Positions 10,354-23,935 of a DNA stretch of 64,000 nucleotides are shown in pieces. The DNA is from Thamnaconus septentrionalis (lineage: Eukaryota > Chordata > Actinopteri > Tetraodontiformes > Monacanthidae). The stretch lies in NCBI GenBank assembly GCA_009823395.1, contig CM020519.1, forward strand, positions 2,550,001 through 2,614,000, given 5' to 3'. A program made the position numbers and the translations under genes. Positions within the stretch are counted from its first letter, which is position 1. Every line of letters starts with the position of its first letter. Under the pieces are notes generated by a model, which saw nothing but the letters and a program-made list of their open reading frames with translations, did not search any database and was not told where the DNA came from.

Positions 10354-12098
10354 ATGGTTTCGTCCTCTCGGCTCCGACTCGTGTGGCGCCACTTCGTCAG
10401 CAGTCGAATGGGAAGCATGGCCAACAAGTCACAGATGCCCACCCCGGAGACGGCCCTCCCCGGCCGGGACGAGCCCCTGGTGGTAGCCGGTAAGATCCCC
10501 GCAGCTTTAGCATGCTAACGCGCTAGCTGAGCGCCTCCCGTGCGGAAGGGACTCACCTGTTACGCCACCAAACTTTGTTGACAGTTAACGGCCGTTTAAC
10601 GGACGAGAAAAACCGATTGCAGTCAGAGCCTTTGGTTTTAAGTAATTTGTCAGTGAATATATATATATTTGTATTAATTTAAAGCGATGATGGATGGAAA
10701 AATAGAAAGTTATGATTAAATAGACATTGATAAGGCTGGCTGTGTTAGCGTTGCTGTCATAAAATTGAGACAAAATGAGGTTCTCCTTTGGCCAATTTTC
10801 GACAAAATGGACTGGATTAAGGATCTTTTTTTTAAACTGAGGTGTATGATAAACATGCTTGATAAACGTCTGCAAAAAAACAAAACAAAACAAATAAACC
10901 CCAAATATTTGTACAACTATAGCAAAGCAGTAGTTTGATAGTATGACAAACATGTATTTAGATTGGAGCCTTTGCAGTCAAGACAAGTGTGCACAGCAAC
11001 TATTTACCTGAAACCACGCTCAAGTTTTCAGACACTGCATCTGTAGCATAATACCATAACAGCCTGAGGTGATGTGTAAATGCCACTACTGTTAAATCTG
11101 CACTGACATCAACATTTTTTTTTTTTTAGCTCAGTTACATGTAGAAAACATCCTCACACGGCAGCTGCTTTGGCGCTGAAAAATCTGTATTATTATTGTC
11201 GTGTATTTATTTATAATTTTTTAAGTACTTCACACATCTGTTGATCCGTCTCAACGCTCTTGTCGCTCTCCGAAATAATTTGCCGACGTGTTAATGGCAG
11301 AGACAGAAGCGCTTGCTGTGTCAGGCTCCTGCGTGTATAAACAGAAACAGCAGCTCTGAAAGCTGGCAGTTGGCAACAATCTGCCCCCTCTTCCTTACAA
11401 GTGAGGGAGCCAGGACTTGGCGCTTGATTAATAGACCTACTTCAGCACAGAAACCCAGGACACACACGCACACACGCACACTTGCGCTCACACACTTTCG
11501 CTGTGTATTTTCTCCAGGCACAAATAGGTGATAGATATGAGGAGAAATGTGGTGTGGAGAAGATATAATGTCCCGGTTTTGTTGGGGTGCGCTGTCAGAA
11601 GAGACAGAAGGTGAGATTGGAACGCTTCCAAGTGGAGAAATTTGCATAAAAAATTGCTCTTTCAATTTTAGCAGGGGGTTGATTCACACATCGTGCATGC
11701 CGATTTTTTTATTTATTTTTTTTCAAATGGGGTGGGGGTGCAGACTCGGTGAGAGGAGGGTGTGGGAGTCTGGGGGTCGGCTGCGAAGGGACGATATGGA
11801 GGGATGGTTGGAAGGATGGATGGATGTGGGGCTGGATGGAGGGATGGAGGGGTTCAGGCTGTATGGCAGACACGCTGGAGCGGCGCCAGACCTTCTTGGG
11901 ATCGCTGCCACGTCGAGGGGGAGACCGAAGAAAGACCCCGAGTCGGGGAGGACGAGCCCTGCCTGCGGTGGGGAGACTTGGCAGGGCTTCCCCTCCTTTG
12001 TCTGTCTGGCTCGGGGTCTGCGGCGCCAGAGGAAATCAAGAGAACGTCCAGCCGTTACGTCCGATGGGCTGCGAGCTCTGCAGCAACTCTGCGAAAGA

Positions 12099-12140
<42 letters not shown>

Positions 12141-13640
12141 AAAACTTTGGGATGGCGAAAATCGTGGCTGTTGAAAGGACAAAGGGAGGACAGATCGCAA
12201 AAATTCAAAAGTCTTTTTTTTTTTTTTTTTTGTCGTATCAGCGACGTGAATTGGAGACGACAGGGTTTTGGGAGACAAAGTCGCTGGCACTCATCTTCGG
12301 TTTTTGATGGCAACAAACAAGAAAGAGATGAGCGGCCAAACGTCCTTGACTTTGATTAGCTGGATGATTTCGCCTGGTGCCACGGGAAGATCAGCCCTGA
12401 GCCAGAGGAGGAGGTTGGTCGCCGATGCTTTGCAATATGACAAATCATTCGGATCGTAGTGCAAGTTTGAGTAAAAATGCTTGTGGCTTTTCAGACTTGT
12501 TTTTCTACTTCACTGGTTTCTTGATAAGATCTGATGGGACCATAAATACAGCAAAGTCATTCTGGGAAGAGCAGCTTCATGTTCATCTAATCACAGAACA
12601 ATGCGCGTTTAAATTGATACCATTTACGGGCATGACTGTCGCGCTGATTCAAACACCAGTTCCCCCCCGACAGTGTTTATTTCCTTTATAAATCAATCGC
12701 TCTCTTGAGGGAGTGAGAAATGAAGCTTTCCTGTGAGCAAAAGAAGTTTTGTGTAGTTGTGCAACGTTTAGCCAGTTACCGTCGTAACTTCCCGCAGCTG
12801 CGAGCAGTTCCCTTTTAACTTCGGAAGTAGCTGCTGTAATAATGCGTCTGATTATCACGCGGTTGGAACAGTGATTTGGTGTCTGGGCCTCATCGATCAA
12901 ATCATCTTCTGTGAAACCCCTGATGCCTCCAGAGAAACGAGGCCTAATAAAGTAATACAACAGGTGTTGTGAGACATCCTGCAGCTGTCGACACACATCG
13001 CTGCCAGAGTTCCCCCTGATCAGAACTGAGAGAGAGAGAGAAAGAAAAAAAAAAAAACTCACTCAGGAGTTGTTTTCATGTGTGCACCACCGTCTGGGCA
13101 GCGGGACCTTTGACCTCACCAAGTGCTCCCTGCTGGATAAATCTGGAATTGCGACATCAAATGATATTATGATGCAGTTGGGCAATTCGATCTTGTGCCA
13201 GTGATGTGCACATAGATAAGTCCAGATTTCACGCATCATGAATTTAAAAAAAAAAATAAAAAAAATGAATTTGATCTTTGGGATGTTAACCGGCTGAACT
13301 CTATTTCTAATTCACTGGATAAAATTAGTTTTAGGCACCTTATCTTGTAATTATGAGATAAGGTGCCTACAATTTTTTTTTATCCCGTGAATGCAATGCG
13401 CTTCTGTACCAACACATTAAACCAAATTGAATATTTTAGTCAGGTTTGCACCTCCTACAGGTGCCTTGAGTCTTGTCTTGTCTCGTCTTGTCTTGCTGCG
13501 TTGGCTGCAGAGGAGCCACGCCAGATGGTTTATGTAACGATAGGGAGGTAATAAGAAAAAAATGAACAAAACACAACACGAGGTCAATCAGAAAAAGCTG
13601 ATTGAGAAGATGAAGACGATAAAGAAAGGATTTGGTGGAG

Positions 13641-13682
<42 letters not shown>

Positions 13683-15107
13683 AATGTCCAATATCCCCCA
13701 ACCAGACATTAGCTGCAGTCTTTCATCCATCACTGTCGGCTGCGGAGGAGACCCCCAGGGCTGGTTGAGGGACAGTAGAGGGGCTTCTGGGTGTCGGTGG
13801 GGGTCCGGGGCCCGAGCTTCACTTCTCGCCCGGGACCGTGTTGTGAGACGCAGGTGGACGCTCTCTCCCAGTCGGAGCAGGTAGTGGAGCCCAGCAGCAG
13901 CAGCTGTTAGCGGTGAGGGAGGCCGGTCAGGTGGTCAGCGATGGAGCGCTGGGCTGGTTTCCACTTTGGACTGGTATGTCCAGTTTCTCTGGCTGCGATT
14001 CAAAGAAGCGTCTCATGTTTGCTTGCTGTCCAGAATGGTGGTTATATTTTTGTCTTTGATTACTTGGAGGAGAAAAAAAAAAAAGATTCCGTCTCCTCCG
14101 TCCAATCATAACGCGCCATTTTCACTCAGTGACCTGGTCACGTGACCCCGTACGTCACGTCCGCTGATGTGTAAATTTCGAAAAAGTGTTTCCATGGCAC
14201 TTTTGCGATATACCTCAATATGGATACGTGTGAAAAAACCACCTCATGAGAGCGTCAAAACCTTTTAGCCATATTTGAGAGGTTTCGCCAAGTTAAGTGT
14301 TTCCATCACCAGTTTTTTATTGCGACATTTAGGTTTTGCGCAATTCTAGGGGTCATGGAAACGCAGCTTCAGACTCAAAAGAGTTGAGTCTTTTTTTTTT
14401 TTAATCATTTTATTGCCCCTCACGTCGACTTTGGACTTTATTTGCCCTCGGGCCTCTTTTTATTACCTCACCCTTCTGGTGAAAGGTGGCAATGGGCCTC
14501 TTTGATATATATATATACATAAGAGGTGGATGTGGAAATGAATTGTGTATAAAACACATTGCCTGCAACAGCATACATGAATATTTTATTATCGCGATTG
14601 CAGAAACGCAGAATGACGGTAAGGACGACTACTCGATGAAGTTCTCTCTTGAATCCAAGTCAGTCACTCCGTTGCCCGCGCTGTGACCCTCGTGGCCTCA
14701 CATGCCTCCCCATCCTCTCATTGGACACTTCTGCATGGTCTCGTTTAGAGGAACGGGCCAATGAGGAGGAAGCCATTAAAATCCAGCTTCTCCCACAAGG
14801 CTTTTCTTTGTGTTTGGAGACATTATGGAGAAAAATAATACTTACCTCTGTTTCACCCTCTGTGAATTAGCCGGCAGTGAATGTCAGAGAACCAATTTTC
14901 ACGTTGCTAATGAAAAGAGCAGAGGCTTCTGTTTTGTTTTAATCAAACCCTCTTAATTAAATTAGCATTTCGGAATTTAAATGTAAAAAAAAAGAAAAAA
15001 AGAAAAAAAAAAAGAAGAGAAAAGCAGCGGAGGAGGCAGAGAGAAACAACAGCAGCCATCACACACGTGTTGGTCTGAGCTGAAATAGAGCAGCACTAAT
15101 GGAGTGT

Positions 15108-15143
<36 letters not shown>

Positions 15144-15237
15144 ACGGATGTCGCTATAGATAAAGGCCTGTCCTGTGATCAGGCTTATTATTGTGACAGG
15201 ATTTAGGGAGAAGTGGAAGACTGGGAGGCACACACAT

Positions 15238-15272
<35 letters not shown>

Positions 15273-15639
15273 CACATGCACATGTGCACGCACACACACA
15301 CACACACTTGTTCCCAAAATGAAGAGGCGAGCTGTTTGATGTGAAGTGTCCTGAAGTGCTTTCTAACCTCTCTGGCTGCTCTCTGCTGCCAACAGGGGAA
15401 AATGAGTCGGCAACTGGCTTTAACAGCGAGGTGATGGAATAAAAAAAAAAAACACACAAACGACAACAACAAGAAAACGGAAAAACGATTGCGCTCGCAC
15501 CGCCGATTGATTGTGCACACAAACAAACCTGCGCCTGCTACTCTGTCAGCTAACCCCCAATATTTGGGTCTTTGTTCGTGCTCGACATGGCTGCGGAAAC
15601 ATTAGAAACTCATTAGAAACTCATCAACGCTTGTCCCTT

Positions 15640-15676
<37 letters not shown>

Positions 15677-15830
15677 CGCGTTAGATCCCACCAAACACCA
15701 CAAATTCAATTAATCAACACGAAACGTCGTTATCACTCTGGGAGAGATAAACGGCTGTATGAGAACAGGCGCTTCAAACCAATGCTGCATCCCATAATTA
15801 CTCTCGGGGAGACTTCCTCAATATGTGCTC

Positions 15831-15869
<39 letters not shown>

Positions 15870-15964
15870 CAGTAAAGATAACCATAGAATAATAATTAAT
15901 GTTTTTTTTTTTTTTATCTCACACGGCTGCAATGCGCAAACAAAACTTCTCTGAAGCGTGCAGA

Positions 15965-16004
<40 letters not shown>

Positions 16005-16469
16005 GTTAGCAGCCAGGGCGCTAGGACGCTAACTGCATTATGAATAATAATAATAATAGGAAGAAGACTTTTATTTGATCCCACAGTGAGGAAATTTGCA
16101 TAATTACAGCTAAGTTGTATAGTGCAAAAAGGTCAAGAATTATATTAATTAAAGAAATAAGGCAATAAAAAAAATTAAAATTAAATATTTGTGGGTATAA
16201 ATGGAAAAGAGAAAAACACGATATTTACATCTTATGGACAGTTGAATTTACAGTTATCGACATACTGACAATAAATAAGCTGAGCTTGTTTCCGTGTTAA
16301 TGAAAAGCCTGGACCCTCCCACTCCCGAATCGGATAAAGTGATTGGATGATCCCGGCAGTTGTCAGGCTGGATTGGAATTCTATTACAGCTGTTTGGAGA
16401 AGAAGGAAAACTAATGTAGCTGAAGATCGCAGCTTCTGATTCCTTCTTTTGTTATGTTTTCGACTGTCC

Positions 16470-16516
<47 letters not shown>

Positions 16517-17112
16517 CATGAGCATCCACACGCTGCTTCTCTCCCTCTGAGCTGAGTTGCTCATTAGTATTCTGTCTGGACTTAATGTCTTTTCACAATG
16601 ACATTTACATTTAAATTGTTTATCTCTGTATGCGCGTGTGTGTGTGTGTGTGTGTGTCCATACGTTTGCGGCTAATGTGTGTGCGTGCGTGTGTGTGTGT
16701 GTGCTAATGAACATGCCTTCGCTGGTCCCTGAAGGCAGCCGTGACCGACTCACACGGACGCTGATTCGGAAGCAGAGCCCAGTTCTTCTCACTGAGCTGA
16801 ATCACTTTGGTTCACTGAGCCGAATCACTTTGGTTGAATCACTTTGTGACTCTGAATCACCGAGGTCGGCTTCACCCCGACACGTTGATACAATTCACCG
16901 TCCCAGAGCTTCATTCATGGCACAGTCACACACAAGCAAGGACAACACACTGTGTGTGTGTGTGTTCATTTGGGTGGCTGCTGATTGGTTGGCAGTGCTC
17001 GTCCTCTTGTCTTTGTCTATAGGCATGCTGCTGCTGCTGCAGCACACAACAATTATGCTCCCATGCATAAAGAGTGCGTATCTATGTGTGTGTGTGTGTG
17101 TGGAGTTTGCGA

Positions 17113-17151
<39 letters not shown>

Positions 17152-17268
17152 GAGGAGAGAGAGAGGAGGTATCCAGATGTGGGCTCATTCTCATTTCTAA
17201 CCCATCCCATTTATTTTAATCCGTCTACCTCCCCCCACAGCATTTTTACAGCATGCCATCTGTACAGG

Positions 17269-17313
<45 letters not shown>

Positions 17314-17441
17314 GCCGCTAACTCAGCCAGGTGGCTGGGTGGCCTCGGATGGGTCCTCATGCACCTCTGGCTCTGTGTTGATTGGAGCGAATGTAGCTCG
17401 TATGAAATTAGCAGAGCTGTTCGCAACTGTTAAAGTGGGTC

Positions 17442-17508
<67 letters not shown>

Positions 17509-19311
17509 TAGAGAGAGAGAGAGAGAGAGAGAGCCTTGTTAAAATATCATTTAGAAACCTGGCACATTGTTTCTGAGGCTTTTTGCAGTTTGAACAAATG
17601 AAGAAGTTGTTGCAGCAGCATCAGAATGCACCATTCTGTGTTTGATCCCCCCCCTCCTCTCCCCTCCCTCACCCCCCCACACCTCCCCTTCCTCCCTCCC
17701 TCCCTCACTCCCTCCCTCCCAATTATTTAAAAGTGTTTCTGACCCAGTTCTGTCTCTGTGTCTCTCCTCTGTGCAGCCAAACATGCTGTGAACGGCAACA
17801 GCACCATGCCACCTTTTCCAGAGGGGACGGAGATGGTCATGTTTGGTGAGTGCAGTTCAGGGGGAAAACGTTCCAGGGAGTCGACCGAGCGAAAAAGGAA
17901 AAAAAATGATTCATCTCTTTGTGTTTGGTATCCACTGCGGTGCTTTCTGATGTCCAGCTGTTTCAGCTGGTTGTCTACGGTGCAACTAAACCCTCACATT
18001 AAATCCCAGGACCAAAATGATTTGGTTTTCCGGTCTCTGTTGTGAATGTGATGTGGGCTGCTTGGTCAATCAAACTAATAATTCAATAAAGTGAAATTAA
18101 TTTGGCAAGAGGTTATTCGTACAAATGGGGCCAGTACCTTTAAAAAAAGTCCACAGTATTCCAGTCTTCTGATTCTTTACTCATCCCGGGCTGTGTTATA
18201 GCTTCATTGCAGAATGAACCATTCAAAAGCCTCTTTAGACCTTTCATGCCACTGCATGTTGTTTTTGAAATATTCTTCCCATTGTTTTTTTTTGCACAGG
18301 TATGGGTTGTTTCTGGGGAGCTGAGCGGAGGCTGTGGAGCCAGAAGGGTGTTTTCTCCACGCAGGTTGGCTACTCTGGAGGCTACACACCCAACCCCACC
18401 TACAAGGAGGTCTGCACTGGTACGTGTGCACACATCAGAGTTATTACAGGAACTGGAAAAAAAAAAATACAGTTTGGCAAAAAATTTTACTACAAAGTTT
18501 TTAATTTAGATTATTTTTTCACACAAAACACAGTGGATCCAGTTGATTTTCATCATAATATACAATGTGTTGGATTTAGTTTTTCGACGTGCTGTTGTGA
18601 CTCATCGGCTTCAACACTGTTCAGTTCGGCCGTCAAATAACGAAGCAGATTTCACTTTAAATCTGAAACTCTGATGAACAAAATGCAGGTATACTTTCAA
18701 TACCTGCGTTTTGTCTGATACCAGCAGTTTGCTTTACTATTACTTTTCTCCTTTACCCACAGCGATACTGGAGACACAGTTGTGATGGGCAAGAGTTTTT
18801 TTTTCTACTGTTGTTTTCTTTAAAGACACGCAAAATCTTGTGATCCTTGCGTGGGGATTTACAATGTTGCTGTAAATTGGGGGTTACATAGGAGACTTAT
18901 TGAGCTGTTCTCTACCCTACCACCAGGGGGTGCTACAAGTTTTAGTCTCTCTTCCATGGGAACTCGGCTTTAACCTGCCTCACTGGTCGGCAAACATCAG
19001 TCAAGTCCAGAACCTTCACTGATCCGCACGGAGATTCTGCAACATTCTGATCTCCAGGAGCTCGACTGCAGACGTCTTTCCTCCCCCTCCATGCAGCAGC
19101 GTCACGCGGTTGGTTTCCCTCCGGAGTCGCTGCTTCCCTCACGGCGGAGTGAACATTAGCATTGAATGCCGCCTGTCCCGGTCCTATGCGGTGGCTGTAG
19201 TCCGGAGACTCTGCGAGACGAAGCCCCTAATAAACAGCAGAGTGAATAATTTCCCCCAGGCCCCATTATAGCAGGGCCTGGATATGGCGGCTATTGATGC
19301 CTGCGCCCTGC

Positions 19312-19347
<36 letters not shown>

Positions 19348-21409
19348 TGAGTCTCCAGACCTCCCAGTGAGCCCTGCTGCCGGCCAGTACAAAGTCGACG
19401 CATCATTATACCTGCAGCACCACCTGTCTGCGTCCGCGGCTAGTTTCACTCTCGCCGTCGCTCTGCACAAACACAACTGTCGCAAAGGCGGCTTCATGCC
19501 CCCCACTCTATCACCTCACTCCCAACGCTGTCGCCTGAGCGAGCGCGCTTCAATCGGTGTCTGAAAATAGCCTGTCGATTGTGAAATGGCGAAAAGCGCC
19601 GTCGACGGCGGAAGCTGCACGGATGTACGGAAATAAAATAAACCAGTGAATGAATAAATGTTTCTTTTCGCGCTGCATCCGGTCACATTCTTTAGTATGC
19701 AAGCCTGGTTTTCTTCCGTCTCCCCCACAATCCCGCCGTGCTGCAGAGGATACGTCACGCCGGCGGAGCCGCATGGAGAATACATATAGCAGGCGTGATG
19801 ACAAATGGCGGCGCATACAGATGCGGCGCTGCGTCTGCTGCAGGCTGAGGAGGAGCAGCGTTGTCTTAATGCGTGTCCTCCTCCCGACGAGCCAACGTGT
19901 TTTGCCAGCCGCACGGGAAGCGTGCAGGTGAATATTTAGCTTCATGAAGGGAACGGATGGCATCTACTTCCCTAAATTATTCGGGTAGTTTTGCAATGCC
20001 CAGAGTGAGTGAACGCTCAGAACAGCAATATTCAGCCAGTGGGTTTTTTTGCTCCTGCTCCGTGTATATTTATCACAATATTGACATTTCCAGGATTATT
20101 TGTGCTTTGATTAGAATATCTGTGAAGTCTATGTGTTTATGAAGCATTACATTCCTCCCCCATCAATTATCATTTTCTGCTAGCTGTGAGTGCAATGACT
20201 AACCATAATCCCAAACCAGCCCTCCGGAGAAGATGTTTCTTAAAGAGGCAGTTCAGTTCAATCCTCCCTTATCCCCTTAAAAAAAAATCCTCTACTCTGC
20301 TCCATTTTTATTCATCTATATGTATAATTAAAGAAAAAAAATGAAACAGTTTGGCACGGCAGAGCAGGTTTGTAAAAAAAAAAAAAAAAAATAAATTGCA
20401 GTTTCTCCTGCCAGGAGTGTTGGAGACGATGATCTGCGGTGAGAAGTTCAGCGACAGAACCGCCTCTTTCAAGCCTTTCTAAGGGCCCAAGAAAGCACGA
20501 TTTTTCAGTAACGAGCGTGGAATGGATCGGAAGCCGTGTGAACTGCTGGATGCCAATTAGCGCAGAATCTTTGGCACGGCAGCGGGGGAAAAAAAAACGC
20601 TCACTGAAGAGCTCTTCACAGCCGCTCCGTCTTCAGGAAGAGACAAGGCGGGATGTTCGCTGTTGGTTAAACATTCAGGTTGAGAAGGAATCTGATTTGA
20701 ATCAGATTCGCCTGCAGTCTGAACGCAGCCTTTGTTTGTTCTCGAAGCAACACTGAGAAAGAAATGAATTGAGAGGTTACAAAAAGCAAAATAGCACGCT
20801 GGCCAAATTCATTCAAACCAAGTGAAAGAATCAAAATCCAACTAATAATAAAAATCAAGGTTTGCTGCTCTCGCCTGGGTACCTAATGAATTTATTCCCC
20901 CCACATTGGCCCGCTGAGGCGTTCATCTAATATCGACCGCTGCTGCTTTGTCTTCATTCACTGCCGAGATCTCAGGAAAAGATTCCATATCTGCTGGTAT
21001 TAAAAAATAAGTAATAAAGACAGAGCGAGCGAGAGAGACGAGAGCGAGTAGGATGGAAGATGAGGTGCGGAGTAATGATTTTTTTTTTTCTAATTCGGTG
21101 GACACGGTCGAACGTGAGCTGCCCTCATCTCTGTCTGTCAGTGGTGGAAGTCGAGTCTCACTCGTCGTGTTTTGCCAGGTATGACGGGCCACACCGAGGT
21201 GGTGCGAGTGGTCTACCGTCCGGACGACGTCAGCTTCAGTCAGCTGCTCAAAGTGTTCTGGGAGAGCCACGACCCCACTCAAGGTAGAGTCACCAGCAGG
21301 AATCTGATTGGCTGCCAGTCAGTGGGGCCTTCAGAGATCCAATCAAAGTCGCCGTTCTTTCCGAAATCCATCCATCCATCCATCCATCCGTCAATCATTC
21401 ATTTTCCTC

Positions 21410-21442
<33 letters not shown>

Positions 21443-21787
21443 AGGGATGCGGCAGCAGAACGACATCGGCACGTCGTACCGCTCCACTATCTACACCTAC
21501 ACAAAGCCGCAGCTGGACGAAGCTCTGGCCTCCAAAGAACAATACCAGAAGGTACCTCGCACCGCCTCACCCGCCGGCCCCTCGGTCCCTCCACCTCCAC
21601 CTCCACCTCCACCACCACCACCTCCACCTTCCTCCTTTGTCTCTGTCTCTTCACCTCATCACTCTTGCCCTCTCTGGTGAAGTCGCTCACGTGTTCTCAG
21701 CCGACTGATGCCGACAGGTCACGGACGCCTCCGCCGGTGTTTTTGCCTTTTTGCCATGGTGTTTTCCATATGTTCATCAGATGCATG

Positions 21788-21818
<31 letters not shown>

Positions 21819-21963
21819 GTGCTCATCAGCGAGGCTGTTCACACACTCCCTCTGTGGAACTCTCCAGCTGAGACCCCGGCACCACCATCCCATCATCGGG
21901 GGCCTTGTTGTTTCCATGGCAACAGTGGAGGAGGAGGCACTCATTCCGTTCCCATTCTCTTAC

Positions 21964-22002
<39 letters not shown>

Positions 22003-23037
22003 CTCTCAACATTCGTTTTGCGCCGGGTCACACGGCCACTCCGCCGCCGCCGCCGCCGCCGCCGCCGCTCCGCTGCTTCACGCGCCGCCAATCACGTTCA
22101 TTTTGCTCCCAAATGTTGATGTGATTAGGAATTATGCAGAGTGGGCTGCCCTCTGACGGATGAACCTCCGCCGGTTGCAATGAAAGGTGCCGCTGCCTGC
22201 AGAGGCGGAGACTACTGACTACTTCCTGGCATGTTGCACCTTGTGCGCCGCTTCAGTTGTTGCTCGGCCTCGAACTAGTACAGCGTGTCCCAAAATATTT
22301 TTTTAAAAGCAATTATCTGGAATACTACAAAGTTTGGCTCAATGAAATTGAAGAGTTTAGGTGTTGAACATCATGAGTTTATTATGGGACCCATTTCATA
22401 AGGGGTGAATATGTGCACCGCCTGTGACACGGCGAGTGTGTGCGAGCATATTCCAAGATGCAACATGACGTCTCTTTGGGAGTGAAGGGCTCAACCGGAA
22501 AACACAACAAAAAAAATTAAATCTTAAATGTAACATCTTGATCTCTTTCTATACATTCTGTGAAAGTTTTGCCAAAATTATTGGCCTGCGAAAATTTCCC
22601 CAGTAAAATTAGATTGTGCATCAGTTGTACAATTAACGCTTATATTTATTTTATTTGAAGGTAATAAAAAAAAGGTCATAAAGCTGCAGAACCAGCGGCC
22701 CCCCTCCTTGTCTTTCCCGCTGCCAGCCAGCAGGGGGCGGTGGAGAGATTTTTGCGTCCTCGCCGTTCCTGCCATCCATCTTCTGTTATTATTTCACAGT
22801 TCACGTTCCCAGCAGCCCCCTTTACGCCGGCGCTTCCTCCCGCTTTAATATCCAATCCACTGCATATGGTGGCTCTGCAGGGACAAAAAACAATCCCAGG
22901 ACCTCGTCGCTCGACCGCTCCTCATCGATTTGCTTTCCTCCGTCATTCCTTTCTCACCAGATTGTCCCCCCCCCCCACCTTCTCCCATCTGCGTGCGTGT
23001 CCCCGTGAGTGTGTGTGTGTGTGTGTGTCTCTATAAG

Positions 23038-23120
<83 letters not shown>

Positions 23121-23242
23121 TGGAGATGGAGAGCAGTTGGCCTGTAGCAAACACACTCCATGCCAAACCATCTGGGCCTTAAATCTGTCCGCCGGGGGAA
23201 AAAAAAATATATAAAGCAATCACTTTAGTTGCAAAGTAGTAG

Positions 23243-23298
<56 letters not shown>

Positions 23299-23776
23299 GT
23301 GCGTTACATGCGTTCCACAGCTCTTGTTGGTGTGTTTCCTGGCTGCGTGCGGCGCCGCCCCGTCAGGGACACTAATGCCACCTAAAGCCCCTTGGTGGAG
23401 TCTTCCTGTTCCTCGGAGCCGCCGTTCTTTCCCCATTTTGTCGTCTCCTCGTTCCCGAGCGACGACGTAAAACCGCATCGCTGCACGATTCTCAGTCATT
23501 TCCATTCCCAGCCAACGCCTGTCAAGTCGGCCGCTCTTCACTTATTCATTCATTTATTCACCAACAAAACACCAGTAAAATGTGAAACAAGATTCTCCGC
23601 CCCCCCCCCCATTGTTGCATTTATTGGTATTGAACATTTATTTTTACGATATTGTCGTATAAATCCCCGGTTAAATTGCCCAGTTAGACGCCGTGAGTGC
23701 CGGTGTGGTGACAGAAAACGTGCTGGTGGCTGCACTGCTGCCTGCTGGCTTGTATTGTTCACATGGAGGGTGACTG

Positions 23777-23816
<40 letters not shown>

Positions 23817-23903
23817 CTGCATTGCAGAAAACAAGCATCCCTCTTTTCTTGCTTTGCCTTCCGCTCGTCATCATGTTTGCTGCTAACGGTGTTTGCGTGC
23901 GTT

Positions 23904-23935
<32 letters not shown>

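Larger units (their letters stand above)
10490..17776 (+). other. msra: msra intron 1
   Basis: A 7.3-kb intron. It holds a palindromic MITE-like segment (13317-13385), a probable dispersed repeat (14120-14362), a LINE-tail-like stretch (16046-16200) and many CA/TG and GA microsatellites, for example 13641-13679, 15235-15305, 16471-16510, 17271-17308 and 17444-17532. A/T-rich, complex, non-repetitive sequence at about 14870-14985 could be conserved noncoding DNA. No further coding exon was recognised. Confidence 0.55.
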
